Origin: Chloroflexota bacterium
GTDB taxonomy: Bacteria; Chloroflexota; Limnocylindria; Limnocylindrales; CSP1-4
Length of the DNA stretch: 12,716 nucleotides
Assembly (NCBI GenBank): GCA_013698385.1
Contig: JACCVB010000173.1
Coordinates: 1 to 12,716, forward strand
Direction of reading: 5' to 3'
Positions 5,021 through 12,008 of the stretch are shown here, piece after piece. Each line of letters opens with the position of its first letter. The stretch's first letter is position 1. A model generated the notes under the pieces. That model saw only the letters and a list, made by a program, of their open reading frames with translations. It searched no databases and was not told where the DNA came from. The position numbers and the translations under genes were made by a program.

Positions 5021-7741
5021 ATGCCCCGGCGCCCGACCGCCCCGCCGCCAGAAGGAGCGATCTCCGGGACGCTGCGCATCCTCTCGGCTCGCGCGCTGCA
5101 CGGGCCGAACCGCTGGTCGCGCCTGCCCATCATCCACCTCCTCGTCGACCTCGGCGAACTCGAACACTTTCCCTCGGACAAGATTCCCGGATTCACGGCG
5201 CGACTCGTGGAGAGCCTGCCCGGGCTGGCTCGGCACAACTGTTCCCTGGGCCGATCGGGCGGGTTCATCCAGCGCCTGGAGACCGGCACCTGGATGGGTC
5301 ATGTGGCGGAGCATGTCGCACTGGAATTGGAGCGCCGGATCGGCGGACGCTCGACCCGCGGCAAGACCCGGTCCGCAGGTCCGGATGGGCACTACGACAT
5401 CATCTTCGCCTACGAGGACGAGCAGGTCGGGCTGGCCGCTGGTCGAGCGGCGGTGGCACTCGTCAATCGCGTGATCGAGGCGGAACACGCGGAGCCCGAT
5501 CACGCGGACGCGGTCGTCGCCGAGTTGCAGGCTCTCGCCGATCGGCGGCGCCTGGGACTCTCCACCCAGGCCATCGTGGACCAGGCACGACGTCGCCACA
5601 TCCCGTGGGCGCGGCTCAACGAGCGCAACCTGGTGCAGCTCGGTTGGGGCATCCACGCCCGTCGGATCCGGGCCACCGTCACGTCCGGGACGAGCCTCAT
5701 CGGTGCCGAGCTCGCCCGCGACAAGGACGAAGCGAGCGCCCTCCTGGAGCGCGCCGGTGTTCCCGTTCCGACCTGGCGCCTGGCACGGACCGCCGAGGAA
5801 GCGGTGGATCGCGCGCACCGCCTCGGGGATCCGGTCGTGCTCAAGCCGGTCGACGGCAACCACGGCCGGGGCGTGACCCTCGATCTCGTGGAGGCGCCGG
5901 CCGTCGAGGAGGCCTTTCGGCGGGCCGTTGTCGCGAGTCGGCGAGGGCTGGTGATGGTCCAGCGCCAGATGTCCGGCCGCGATCACCGGCTGCTGATCGT
6001 GAACGGCCGCCTGGTCGCGTGCGCGGAACGGGTCCCCGCGTCGGTCACGGGGGACGACCGGGCGACCGTCGCCGAGCTTGTCGACCGGGAAAATCGGGAT
6101 CCGCGGCGTGGCGAGGGGCACACGAGGGAGCTGACCCGGCTTCGGCTGGACGCCGCCGCCGAGGAAGTGCTCGGGACCCAGGGACTGGCCCGTGATTCGG
6201 TACCGTCTGACGGCAGGCGGGTCGCGCTCGCCCGCAGCGCCAACCTGTCCACCGGCGGCACGAGCATCGACCGCACGGACGAGGTCCATCCCGATGTCGC
6301 ACGGATGGCCGAGCTCGCCGCTCGGGTCATCGGCCTCGACGTCGTCGGCATCGATGTGGTCACCTCGGACATCGCGCGTCCGTTGGGCGAGACCGGCGGC
6401 GGGATCATCGAGATCAACGCCGGGCCGGGCTTTCGGATGCACACGCATCCGGCCGAGGGTCGCCCTCGCAATGTCGGCGGCGCCGTGCTGGATGCTCTGT
6501 TCGGATCGGGATCCAGCGGCCGGATCCCGGTCGCGGCGGTGACCGGCTCGAATGGCAAGACGACGACCGCTCGATTGCTCGCGCACATCGTGTCGACCGG
6601 CGGTCGAGCTGTCGGCCTGACCACGACAGAGGACATCACGGTCGCCGGTCTGGTCCTCAAGACCGGGGACATGGCCGGGCCCGCCTCGGCCCGCCTCCTG
6701 CTGGGTGTCCCGACGATCGAGGCTGCGGTCCTGGAGGTCGCGCGCGGCGGCATCCTGCGCGACGGGCTGGGCTACGACTACAACGACGTCGCGATCGTGA
6801 CCAATGTCACCGGCGACCACCTCGGCCTCGACGGGGTGCACACCCTGGAAGACCTTGCCGCGGTCAAGGGCGTCATCGTGGAGGCCGTGCCTCGCTCGGG
6901 AATGGCGGTCCTCAATGCCGATGATCCGCTCGTGCTGGCGATGTCCGCGAAGTCTCGGGGAGCGGTCGGGCTGTTCACGACGAGTCCGGATCCGCACGCC
7001 CCGGGGAGGGTGGCCGCGGCAGCCCACGCCAGCGCCGGCGGTCTCATGGGCTGCCTCGAGACGATGCCGGACCGGGACGACGCCATCGTCGTCCGCCGAG
7101 GCCCCACCACCCTCGTCTGCCTGCCCGCCCGCGAGGTCCCGATCACCTGGGGCGGTGCCGCCCGGATCCAGGTCGCCAACGCCCTCGCCGCGGCCTGTGC
7201 CGCGGTCGTCCTGGACGTCACGCCGGCCGACATCGAGCGAGGCCTGCGAACCTTCGCCGCGTCACCGGGGCGGGTTGAGCGATTTGTCCTCGATGGCCGG
7301 GAGATCGTGCTCGATTACGGCCACAACGTCGCGGCCTTGCGCGGTCTCGGCGAACTGATCGAGCGGATCGGGGAGGGCCGTCGGGTCCTCGGCGTGGTGA
7401 GCATGCCGGGCGACCGTCGCGACGTGGACCGGGTGACCTTCGGGGCGCTCGCGGGGACGATGTTCGACGCGCTCTTCGTGGCCGAGCCGGCGATCCGCGG
7501 TCGGGCGGTGGGTGAGGCGGCCGGGTTCCTGATCGACGCGGCCCGGCGCGACGCCGACGGGCAGGCGAGCCGCGCGGGCGAACCGACATTCGTGCCGGAC
7601 GAGGCCGACGCCTCGTGCGCCGCGTTCGCGGTGTCTCGTCCGGGCGACCTGCTGGTGTTCTGCGTCTCCAACGGCCGGCGCGTCCTGGCGGCACTCCGTG
7701 CTCGTTCGGATGAGGGACAGGCGGCGTTGCCTCTGCTATAG
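5021..7741 (+). CDS. cphA: cyanophycin synthetase
   Basis: 906 residues, matching full-length CphA1-type enzymes that build the Asp-backbone, Arg-side-chain polymer cyanophycin as an insoluble cytoplasmic nitrogen store. Three parts are seen. The N-terminal domain (about 15-160) has the family stretch HNCSLGRSGGF (72-82) and GTWMGHVAEHVALELE (89-104). The ATP-grasp domain (about 225-495) has VVLKPVDGNHGRGV (272-285) and the metal-binding end EINAGPGFRMH (464-474), and should add Asp. The Mur-ligase-like domain (about 500-900) has the P-loop TGSNGKTTT (508-516), ARGGILRDGLGYD (574-586), NVTGDHLG (595-602), the IQVANALAAA region and LDYGHN (764-769), and should add Arg. The P-loop makes a CphA2-type degenerate enzyme unlikely. 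The ATG has GAGGA 5 bases upstream. No cyanophycinase or isoaspartyl dipeptidase is in the window. The stop codon lies inside the tRNA promoter. Confidence 0.95.
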   Translation: MPRRPTAPPPEGAISGTLRILSARALHGPNRWSRLPIIHLLVDLGELEHFPSDKIPGFTARLVESLPGLARHNCSLGRSGGFIQRLETGTWMGHVAEHVALELERRIGGRSTRGKTRSAGPDGHYDIIFAYEDEQVGLAAGRAAVALVNRVIEAEHAEPDHADAVVAELQALADRRRLGLSTQAIVDQARRRHIPWARLNERNLVQLGWGIHARRIRATVTSGTSLIGAELARDKDEASALLERAGVPVPTWRLARTAEEAVDRAHRLGDPVVLKPVDGNHGRGVTLDLVEAPAVEEAFRRAVVASRRGLVMVQRQMSGRDHRLLIVNGRLVACAERVPASVTGDDRATVAELVDRENRDPRRGEGHTRELTRLRLDAAAEEVLGTQGLARDSVPSDGRRVALARSANLSTGGTSIDRTDEVHPDVARMAELAARVIGLDVVGIDVVTSDIARPLGETGGGIIEINAGPGFRMHTHPAEGRPRNVGGAVLDALFGSGSSGRIPVAAVTGSNGKTTTARLLAHIVSTGGRAVGLTTTEDITVAGLVLKTGDMAGPASARLLLGVPTIEAAVLEVARGGILRDGLGYDYNDVAIVTNVTGDHLGLDGVHTLEDLAAVKGVIVEAVPRSGMAVLNADDPLVLAMSAKSRGAVGLFTTSPDPHAPGRVAAAAHASAGGLMGCLETMPDRDDAIVVRRGPTTLVCLPAREVPITWGGAARIQVANALAAACAAVVLDVTPADIERGLRTFAASPGRVERFVLDGREIVLDYGHNVAALRGLGELIERIGEGRRVLGVVSMPGDRRDVDRVTFGALAGTMFDALFVAEPAIRGRAVGEAAGFLIDAARRDADGQASRAGEPTFVPDEADASCAAFAVSRPGDLLVFCVSNGRRVLAALRARSDEGQAALPLL

Positions 7742-7742
7742 T
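7714..7742 (+). promoter_or_regulatory. promoter of the tRNA-Asp gene
   Basis: GGGACA at 7714-7719 (four of six matches to TTGACA), a 17-base spacer, then TATAGT at 7737-7742 (five of six matches to TATAAT). Initiation would fall around 7748-7751, about 10 bases before the mature tRNA. The elements lie within the last codons and stop codon of cphA, so the tRNA has its own promoter embedded in the upstream gene. Confidence 0.7.
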
Positions 7743-7759
7743 CCGGCCTCGCCGCAACT

Positions 7760-7836
7760 GGACCCGTGGTGTAGCGGCCCAACATGCCAGCCTGTCACGC
7801 TGGAGATCGCCGGTTCGAATCCGGTCGGGTCCGCCA
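7760..7836 (+). tRNA. tRNA-Asp (anticodon GUC), CCA encoded
   Basis: A complete 77-base cloverleaf. The acceptor stem GGACCCG (7760-7766) pairs with CGGGTCC (7826-7832). The D stem GTGT/ACAT closes a 9-base loop. The anticodon stem CCAGC/GCTGG holds the loop CTGTCAC with anticodon GTC at 7794-7796. The T stem GCCGG/CCGGT surrounds TTCGAAT. The discriminator base is G7833, an aspartate identity element, and CCA is encoded at 7834-7836. It is a single tRNA gene with its own promoter and a terminator 16 bases after the CCA. I see no integration scar or duplicated 3' end marking it as an attachment site. Confidence 0.97.
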
Positions 7837-7852
7837 CCTTCGCATTTCCCTA

Positions 7853-7885
7853 CGCCCCGTCCGCCCGCCCGGACGGGGCGTTCTT
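7853..7885 (+). terminator. strong intrinsic terminator after tRNA-Asp
   Basis: A perfect 11-base-pair stem (7853-7863 with 7870-7880, CGCCCCGTCCG and its complement) with a 6-base loop, followed by TTCTT at 7881-7885. It ends the tRNA transcript, and any read-through from cphA, before the CapA gene starts. Confidence 0.88.
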
Positions 7886-7935
7886 CGTCCGAGGCGGTGG
7901 GACCGGCGTTCGGGGAGGTTAGGCAGGATGTGCCG

Positions 7936-9591
7936 ATGAAGCGTCTTCCGGCCCTGGCGGTCCTTGCCCTGCTGGCCCTGGCCGTCGTGGTCATCGCGCC
8001 GCTCAGCGGGCTACTTCGGGGCGGTGGGCCTGCCGGCAGCTCGGGTCAGTCGAGAGCGATCGGGCTGGCTTCGCCGAGCGGGACCATCGGATCGGGCGGA
8101 GCGACCGACGCACCGCCTGGCGCGGCCAGCATCGCGCCGACGACCGAACCGACGACCGCGCCGCCGACGCCGGGACCCCTGGTGGACGTGCCGATCGTCC
8201 CGGTCACCCAGTTCCGCACGACCCGCACGGCCACGGACCGCGATGAGGTCACGGCCGTACTTGCCGGCCGGAGCGGCCGGTTCGATGCCGTGGAGCTCGT
8301 CGAGGTCGAGGCGGACGCCATCCTCGCGGCGCTCGGCGTCGACCGGCCGGCCGATCCGGACCGCCTGGTCCTCGTGGCGGACGCGGCCACGCTCACCCGG
8401 GACCTGGCCGGCCATCGCAAGCGTCTGGGCCTGCTTCGTGCGGAAGCCGTGACGCCGGCGGTCCGGGCGCTCGCCTGGGACGAAGCGGCGCTGTTCGGCG
8501 TCGATCGGGTGCGCAAGATCGAGGACTGGGCACTCACAGCGCGTCTGCCGCAGGCCGCGGCCGGTCAGGCCTTCGATGCCGCCGCGACCTGGACCCTGTT
8601 CGCCGGCGGGGACATCATGCTCGACCGGGGCGTCGCCGAAACGCTCAAGATCAAGGGCAAAGGGGCCGATTTCCCGTTCGATGGCGGCCGCGCGGAGATC
8701 ACCGGGCGGACCTGCTGTTCGTCCTTCGGCTGGAAGATCCCGGCGACCCGGCGCACCGGCGGCGCCGGGGCCGTGCGCACGCTGATCGAGCGCGCCGACA
8801 TCGCCATCGCCAACTTCGAGAACCCGGCCCCGAACGCATTCCGCTACCACACGAAGGGGACCGTCTTCTCTGCCGACCCAAAGCTGATCAAGGGGCTGGC
8901 CAACGTCGGGATCGACTGGGTCGGGATCGCCAACAACCACATCCGCGATGCGGGCGGACTCGGCATCCTCCAGACGATCCGCAATCTCGACCGGTACGGG
9001 ATCGCCTCGAGCGGCGCCGGCAAGGACCTGGCCGCGGCCCGGCAACCGGCGATCCTGGAGGCAGGTGGGGTCAAGGTCGCGATGCTGGCCTACGACACGA
9101 TCGCCCGGTCGTACACGGCCGGACCGGACCGGATCGGCAGCGCCCGCATGACGGCCAAGGTCGTCCGGGCGGACGTGAAGCGGGCGCGCGCGGCAGGCGC
9201 CGACGTCGTCATCGTCTTCCCCCACTGGGGCACCGAATACGATCCGACCCCGTTCACCGCCCAGCGCAGGCTCGCCCAGGCGGCGATCGATGCCGGCGCA
9301 GACATGATCATCGGCAATCACGCGCACTGGGCGAGCGCCCTCGAGGTCTACGACGGCAAGCCGATCTGGTACGCACTGGGCAACCTCGTGTTCGACCAGA
9401 CCTGGTCCGAGCCGACGATGGAGGGCATCACGCTGGAACTGACCTTCCGCGGCGCGGAGCTCGTCCAGGCCCGGATGCGGCCGCACATCATCCTGGACAA
9501 GGCGCAGCCGAACTTCCTGGACCCGGCCGGCAGTGGCCGCGTGGTCATGCGCCAGGTCTTCGACGCGTCCGGGGGACTCCTGCCCTGGTAG
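7936..9591 (+). CDS. CapA-family (PGA_cap) protein, membrane-anchored
   Basis: 551 residues from the ATG at 7936. A GTG at 7897 would add 13 residues ahead of the signal sequence; I prefer the ATG because it puts KR directly before the hydrophobic stretch (about 5-27) and has an AGG 8 bases upstream. After the membrane segment come a Pro/Thr/Ala-rich linker (about 55-82) and an unassigned region (about 83-215). The CapA metallophosphatase-like domain (about 218-525) then has GGDIML (224-229), NFENP (293-297), ANNHIRD (332-338), HWGTEY (430-435), GNHAHW (460-465) and GNLVFDQ (482-488). CapA was first described in poly-gamma-glutamate capsule formation, but many homologues have unknown roles. 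An inserted segment near 255-270 carries a CC pair. No capB/capC genes are nearby. The protein probably acts outside the cell membrane. Confidence 0.9.
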   Translation: MKRLPALAVLALLALAVVVIAPLSGLLRGGGPAGSSGQSRAIGLASPSGTIGSGGATDAPPGAASIAPTTEPTTAPPTPGPLVDVPIVPVTQFRTTRTATDRDEVTAVLAGRSGRFDAVELVEVEADAILAALGVDRPADPDRLVLVADAATLTRDLAGHRKRLGLLRAEAVTPAVRALAWDEAALFGVDRVRKIEDWALTARLPQAAAGQAFDAAATWTLFAGGDIMLDRGVAETLKIKGKGADFPFDGGRAEITGRTCCSSFGWKIPATRRTGGAGAVRTLIERADIAIANFENPAPNAFRYHTKGTVFSADPKLIKGLANVGIDWVGIANNHIRDAGGLGILQTIRNLDRYGIASSGAGKDLAAARQPAILEAGGVKVAMLAYDTIARSYTAGPDRIGSARMTAKVVRADVKRARAAGADVVIVFPHWGTEYDPTPFTAQRRLAQAAIDAGADMIIGNHAHWASALEVYDGKPIWYALGNLVFDQTWSEPTMEGITLELTFRGAELVQARMRPHIILDKAQPNFLDPAGSGRVVMRQVFDASGGLLPW

Positions 9592-9616
9592 GCGCGGCGG
9601 CCCACCGCAGCGTCCC

Positions 9617-9633
9617 GGATCGCTAGACGATCC
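9617..9633. other. small inverted repeat between convergent genes
   Basis: GGATCG (9617-9622) and CGATCC (9628-9633) can pair around the 5-base loop CTAGA, which contains the stop codon of the minus-strand PIG-L gene. The gap between the two convergent stop codons is only 31 bases and has no T-run on either strand, so a terminator role is only possible. Confidence 0.3.
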
Positions 9634-10549
9634 CGGCGAAGAGGTCCGTCTCAGGCGTCGTCGTGGGGACCCGGGACTCGCGCAGGAGGTACGCCTCCTT
9701 GGACCAGAACTGCTTCCAGCCGTCCTCCCCGAAGATCATGAAGCCGTTGTCCATCGAGATCTGGGTGACATGCCGCTGGATCGCCTGCCACTTGCGCGAA
9801 AGCGGGTCGCCGCTCACGTCGATCCACGTCGTGATGCGCTCATCGGGAACGAGCATCTTCGCGACCCATTCCTCGTGTTCTCGGATCTGTTCTTCCGTCG
9901 CGTCCGCGGGCGGATCCCAGAAGCTGGGGGCGCCGAGTTCGCGCATCCGGTCGCGCATCGCTTCGCGGACCGACGCCGGGATCGCCGTCTCGTAGAGCTT
10001 GGATGGTGCCCACGGCGCGAGGCCGTCCTCCAGCTGCTCGGGATACCAGGCCGGATCGCCGGCTCGGTCAAAGGCGCGGACGGCCACGTCGTGCGTCCGG
10101 ATGTGATCGGGATGGCCGTAGCCGCCGAAGTCGTTGTAGGTCGTCATGACGTCGGGCTGATAGCGCCGGACGAGCCAGGTCAGACGACCGGCCGCCTCGT
10201 CGAGGTCCGCCTGCCAGAAACTGCGCGGATCGCGATTGCCGGCCCGACCCATCATGTCCGAGTCGCGGTAGCCGAGGTTCTCCCACTCGGTCACGGCGAG
10301 TTCGGCCATCGCCGTCTCGAGTTCGGCGGCTCGCAGCTCCGCCAGGCGTCGGTGGTTCTCCGGTGTATCGAGATCCTTGACCACGATCTCACCCATCTCG
10401 CCCCGGGTGCACGTGACAAGGATGACGCGACGCCCTTCGGCGACGGCCTTGGCCATCACCCCGCCGGTGCTGATCGTCTCATCGTCGGCGTGGGCATGGA
10501 CCGTCATCAGCGTGGGCAGGTGCGGGGCCGGATCGGCAGGGATCGTCAT
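9623..10549 (-). CDS. PIG-L family zinc deacetylase, mycothiol-amidase (Mca/MshB)-like
   Basis: 308 residues, the size of the Mca/MshB branch, which removes an acyl group from N-acylglucosamine-type thiols or their conjugates. The zinc and catalytic motifs are present: VHAHADDE (17-24), with H20 and D23 as ligands and D22 as base, and GGYGHPDHIRTH (142-153), with H149 as third ligand and H146 for transition-state binding. The usual HPDD proline is alanine here. GYRDSDMMG (93-101) resembles the GYHDSGM segment of Mca. There is no signal peptide. The start at 10549 lacks a clear Shine-Dalgarno sequence but has TAGCAT 7 bases upstream; a second ATG at residue 15 is possible and would leave the motif at the very N-terminus. 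It converges with capA and diverges from the CoA-transferase. The substrate (mycothiol conjugates, bacillithiol precursor or a glycan) cannot be decided from the sequence. Confidence 0.9.
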   Translation of the reverse strand: MTIPADPAPHLPTLMTVHAHADDETISTGGVMAKAVAEGRRVILVTCTRGEMGEIVVKDLDTPENHRRLAELRAAELETAMAELAVTEWENLGYRDSDMMGRAGNRDPRSFWQADLDEAAGRLTWLVRRYQPDVMTTYNDFGGYGHPDHIRTHDVAVRAFDRAGDPAWYPEQLEDGLAPWAPSKLYETAIPASVREAMRDRMRELGAPSFWDPPADATEEQIREHEEWVAKMLVPDERITTWIDVSGDPLSRKWQAIQRHVTQISMDNGFMIFGEDGWKQFWSKEAYLLRESRVPTTTPETDLFAGIV

Positions 10550-10635
10550 GGGCGAGATGCTAACGCGCGGCCGTCCTTGCGTCGCGCCCGGGACTCGCCA
10601 CTCGACCGCACGTCGCCCGCTACCATCGGTCGGCC
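10550..10635. promoter_or_regulatory. divergent promoter region, PIG-L gene / CoA-transferase
   Basis: These 86 bases lie between divergent starts. On the minus strand TAGCAT (10562-10557) ends 7 bases before the PIG-L ATG. On the plus strand TACCAT (10621-10626) ends 9 bases before the CoA-transferase ATG. Each matches TATAAT at four of six positions including the key first two and last bases. Neither ATG has a Shine-Dalgarno sequence, so leaderless messages are possible. I see no convincing -35 boxes. Confidence 0.4.
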
Positions 10636-11898
10636 ATGTCCGACATGCTCGCCTCTCCCGACGGGCCGAACGCGCCTGGTCCGCCCGCCCCGCTGGCCGG
10701 CGTCCGGGTCATCGATGCCTCGACGGTCCTGGCCGGCCCGTATTGCACGATGGTCCTCGCCGATCTCGGCGCCGAGGTCATCAAGGTCGAACCGCCGGAG
10801 GGCGACGCGACCCGCGGCTGGGGTCCGCCCTGGGTCGGCGATCTCCAAGCGGGCACGCGAACGGCTGCCTACTTCCTGGCCGTGAATCGCAACAAGCGCA
10901 GCCTGCGACTCGACGTGCGCACATCCGATGGCAAGGCGATCCTGCGTCGGCTCCTGGGCGGCGCCGATCTCTTCGTCGAGAACTTCCGGCCGGGCGCGCT
11001 GGCGCGGCTCGGATTCGATGACGAGGCGCTGCGAGGCCTCGAGCCGCGGCTCGTGCACGTCGCGATCAGCGGCTACGGACCGAGCGGACCGGCGGCCGAT
11101 CGTCCCGGCTACGACTTCGTCATCCAGGCGGCCTCCGGCCTGATGTCGATCACCGGGCAGTCGGACGCAGCGGGCGGCCAGCCGACCAAGGTCGGGGTCG
11201 CGATGAGCGATGTGGTGACCGGGCTCTTCGCGACCGTCGCGGCACTGGCCGGCCTGCTGGCGCGGCCGTCCGGGGTTGCCGGGGGCGGCCAGCGGATCGA
11301 CGTGTCGCTCCTGGGGTCCACGCTGGCCGTGCTCGTCAACCAGGCGCAGAACGCGTTCGTCTCGGGCGTCGCGCCCGGCCGTCGTGGCAATGCCCACCCC
11401 AACATCGTGCCGTACGAGACCTTCGCCACCGCCGATGGCGAGCTGGCCGTGGCGGTCGGTTCGGAAAGCCAGTGGGGCCGCTTCTGCGAGGCGATCGACC
11501 GACCCGCCCTGGCCGACGATCCTCGTTTTGCGACGAACGGGGACCGGGTCGACCATCGAGATGCGCTCCGCCCGATCCTCGCCGCGCGGTTCGCCGAGGT
11601 CGGGTCCGCGACGTGGGTCGCCACGCTGGAGCGTGTCGGCGTCCCGTGCGCGCCGATCGCGGACATCCTGCAGGCGTTCGACTCTCCGGAGGCCGCGGCC
11701 CTCGACATGATCTTGGAGATGGAGCACCCGTCGTACGGCCCGCTTCGACAGGTCGCCTCGCCGATCGCGCTGACGACGACACCGGCGGGCGTCCGGATGC
11801 CACCACCCACCCTCGGCCAGGACAGCGACGCGATCCTGACCGAGCTCGGCATGGTGCCAGGGGAGATCGCGCGGCTGCGCGCCGCCGGGATCATCTGA
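10636..11898 (+). CDS. CaiB/BaiF-type (class III) CoA-transferase
   Basis: 420 residues, the usual length of class III CoA-transferases, which move coenzyme A between carboxylic acids through a glutamyl/aspartyl-CoA intermediate and act as interlocked dimers in the cytosol. Seen: LAGVRVIDASTVLAGPYCTMVLADLGAEVIK-type N-terminus (20-50), VEPPEGDATR (51-60), NRNKRSLRLD (84-93), ENFRPGALARLG (115-126), SGYGPSGP (145-152) and RPGYDFVIQA (156-165) with the catalytic aspartate D160. C-terminal blocks VPYETF and VGVPCAPI are also typical. The ATG at 10636 is used; another ATG three codons on is possible, and neither has a clear Shine-Dalgarno sequence. The substrate cannot be named: homologues handle carnitine, formyl/oxalyl, succinyl/mesaconyl and bile-acid CoA esters. 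The following SDR is also acyl-chain related but is 110 bases away with its own -10-like element. Confidence 0.93.
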   Translation: MSDMLASPDGPNAPGPPAPLAGVRVIDASTVLAGPYCTMVLADLGAEVIKVEPPEGDATRGWGPPWVGDLQAGTRTAAYFLAVNRNKRSLRLDVRTSDGKAILRRLLGGADLFVENFRPGALARLGFDDEALRGLEPRLVHVAISGYGPSGPAADRPGYDFVIQAASGLMSITGQSDAAGGQPTKVGVAMSDVVTGLFATVAALAGLLARPSGVAGGGQRIDVSLLGSTLAVLVNQAQNAFVSGVAPGRRGNAHPNIVPYETFATADGELAVAVGSESQWGRFCEAIDRPALADDPRFATNGDRVDHRDALRPILAARFAEVGSATWVATLERVGVPCAPIADILQAFDSPEAAALDMILEMEHPSYGPLRQVASPIALTTTPAGVRMPPPTLGQDSDAILTELGMVPGEIARLRAAGII

Positions 11899-12008
11899 AC
11901 CGGCGGGGCGCCGTCCGTCCGTTGCCGTCGTCGATCGCCACCGAAGCGCTGCTAGACTTGGGTGACCCGAACCGTTGCGCCCGTCACCTGCCCCCTGGAG
12001 ACTGCCCG
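11899..12008 (+). promoter_or_regulatory. leader of the SDR gene with -10-like element
   Basis: A G+C-rich 5-base-pair hairpin, CGGCG/CGCCG at 11901-11913, follows the CoA-transferase stop but has no T-run. TAGACT at 11953-11958 is a candidate -10 (four of six matches) with only a poor -35 (TCGATC, 11931-11936, 16-base spacer). GGAG at 11997-12000 is a good Shine-Dalgarno site 8 bases before the SDR ATG. The SDR therefore probably has its own promoter. Confidence 0.45.

Noticed and set aside
4991..7027. 678-codon open frame on the minus strand
   Set aside because: It is the antisense of cphA. The plus-strand reading has clear domain motifs; the minus reading is rich in R, D, G and P with no recognisable fold, as expected in G+C-rich DNA.
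7760..7836. tRNA gene as an integration site for a mobile element
   Set aside because: No duplicated tRNA 3' end, integrase or composition shift follows; the flanking terminator and genes look native.
7698..7922. 74-codon plus-strand open frame containing PWCSGPTCQPVTLEIAGSN
   Set aside because: This peptide is the tRNA-Asp gene read as protein, a common annotation artefact; the frame also crosses the terminator.
7897..7938. GTG at 7897 as the CapA start
   Set aside because: It would place 13 mostly polar residues before the signal sequence and begins close behind the terminator. The ATG at 7936 gives a normal basic-hydrophobic N-terminus.
7218..7994. 258-codon minus-strand frame with DRIRTGDLQRDRLACW
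   Set aside because: Another familiar artefact: the complement of a tRNA gene translated. It also overlaps the 3' end of cphA antisense.
8011..9486. 491-codon open frame on the minus strand
   Set aside because: Antisense to the CapA-family gene; no motifs, biased composition.
9533..10885. 450-codon open frame on the plus strand
   Set aside because: Spans the end of capA, the antisense of the PIG-L gene and the start of the CoA-transferase; cannot coexist with them and shows no domain.
10546..11727. 393-codon open frame on the minus strand
   Set aside because: Antisense to the CoA-transferase, without motifs.
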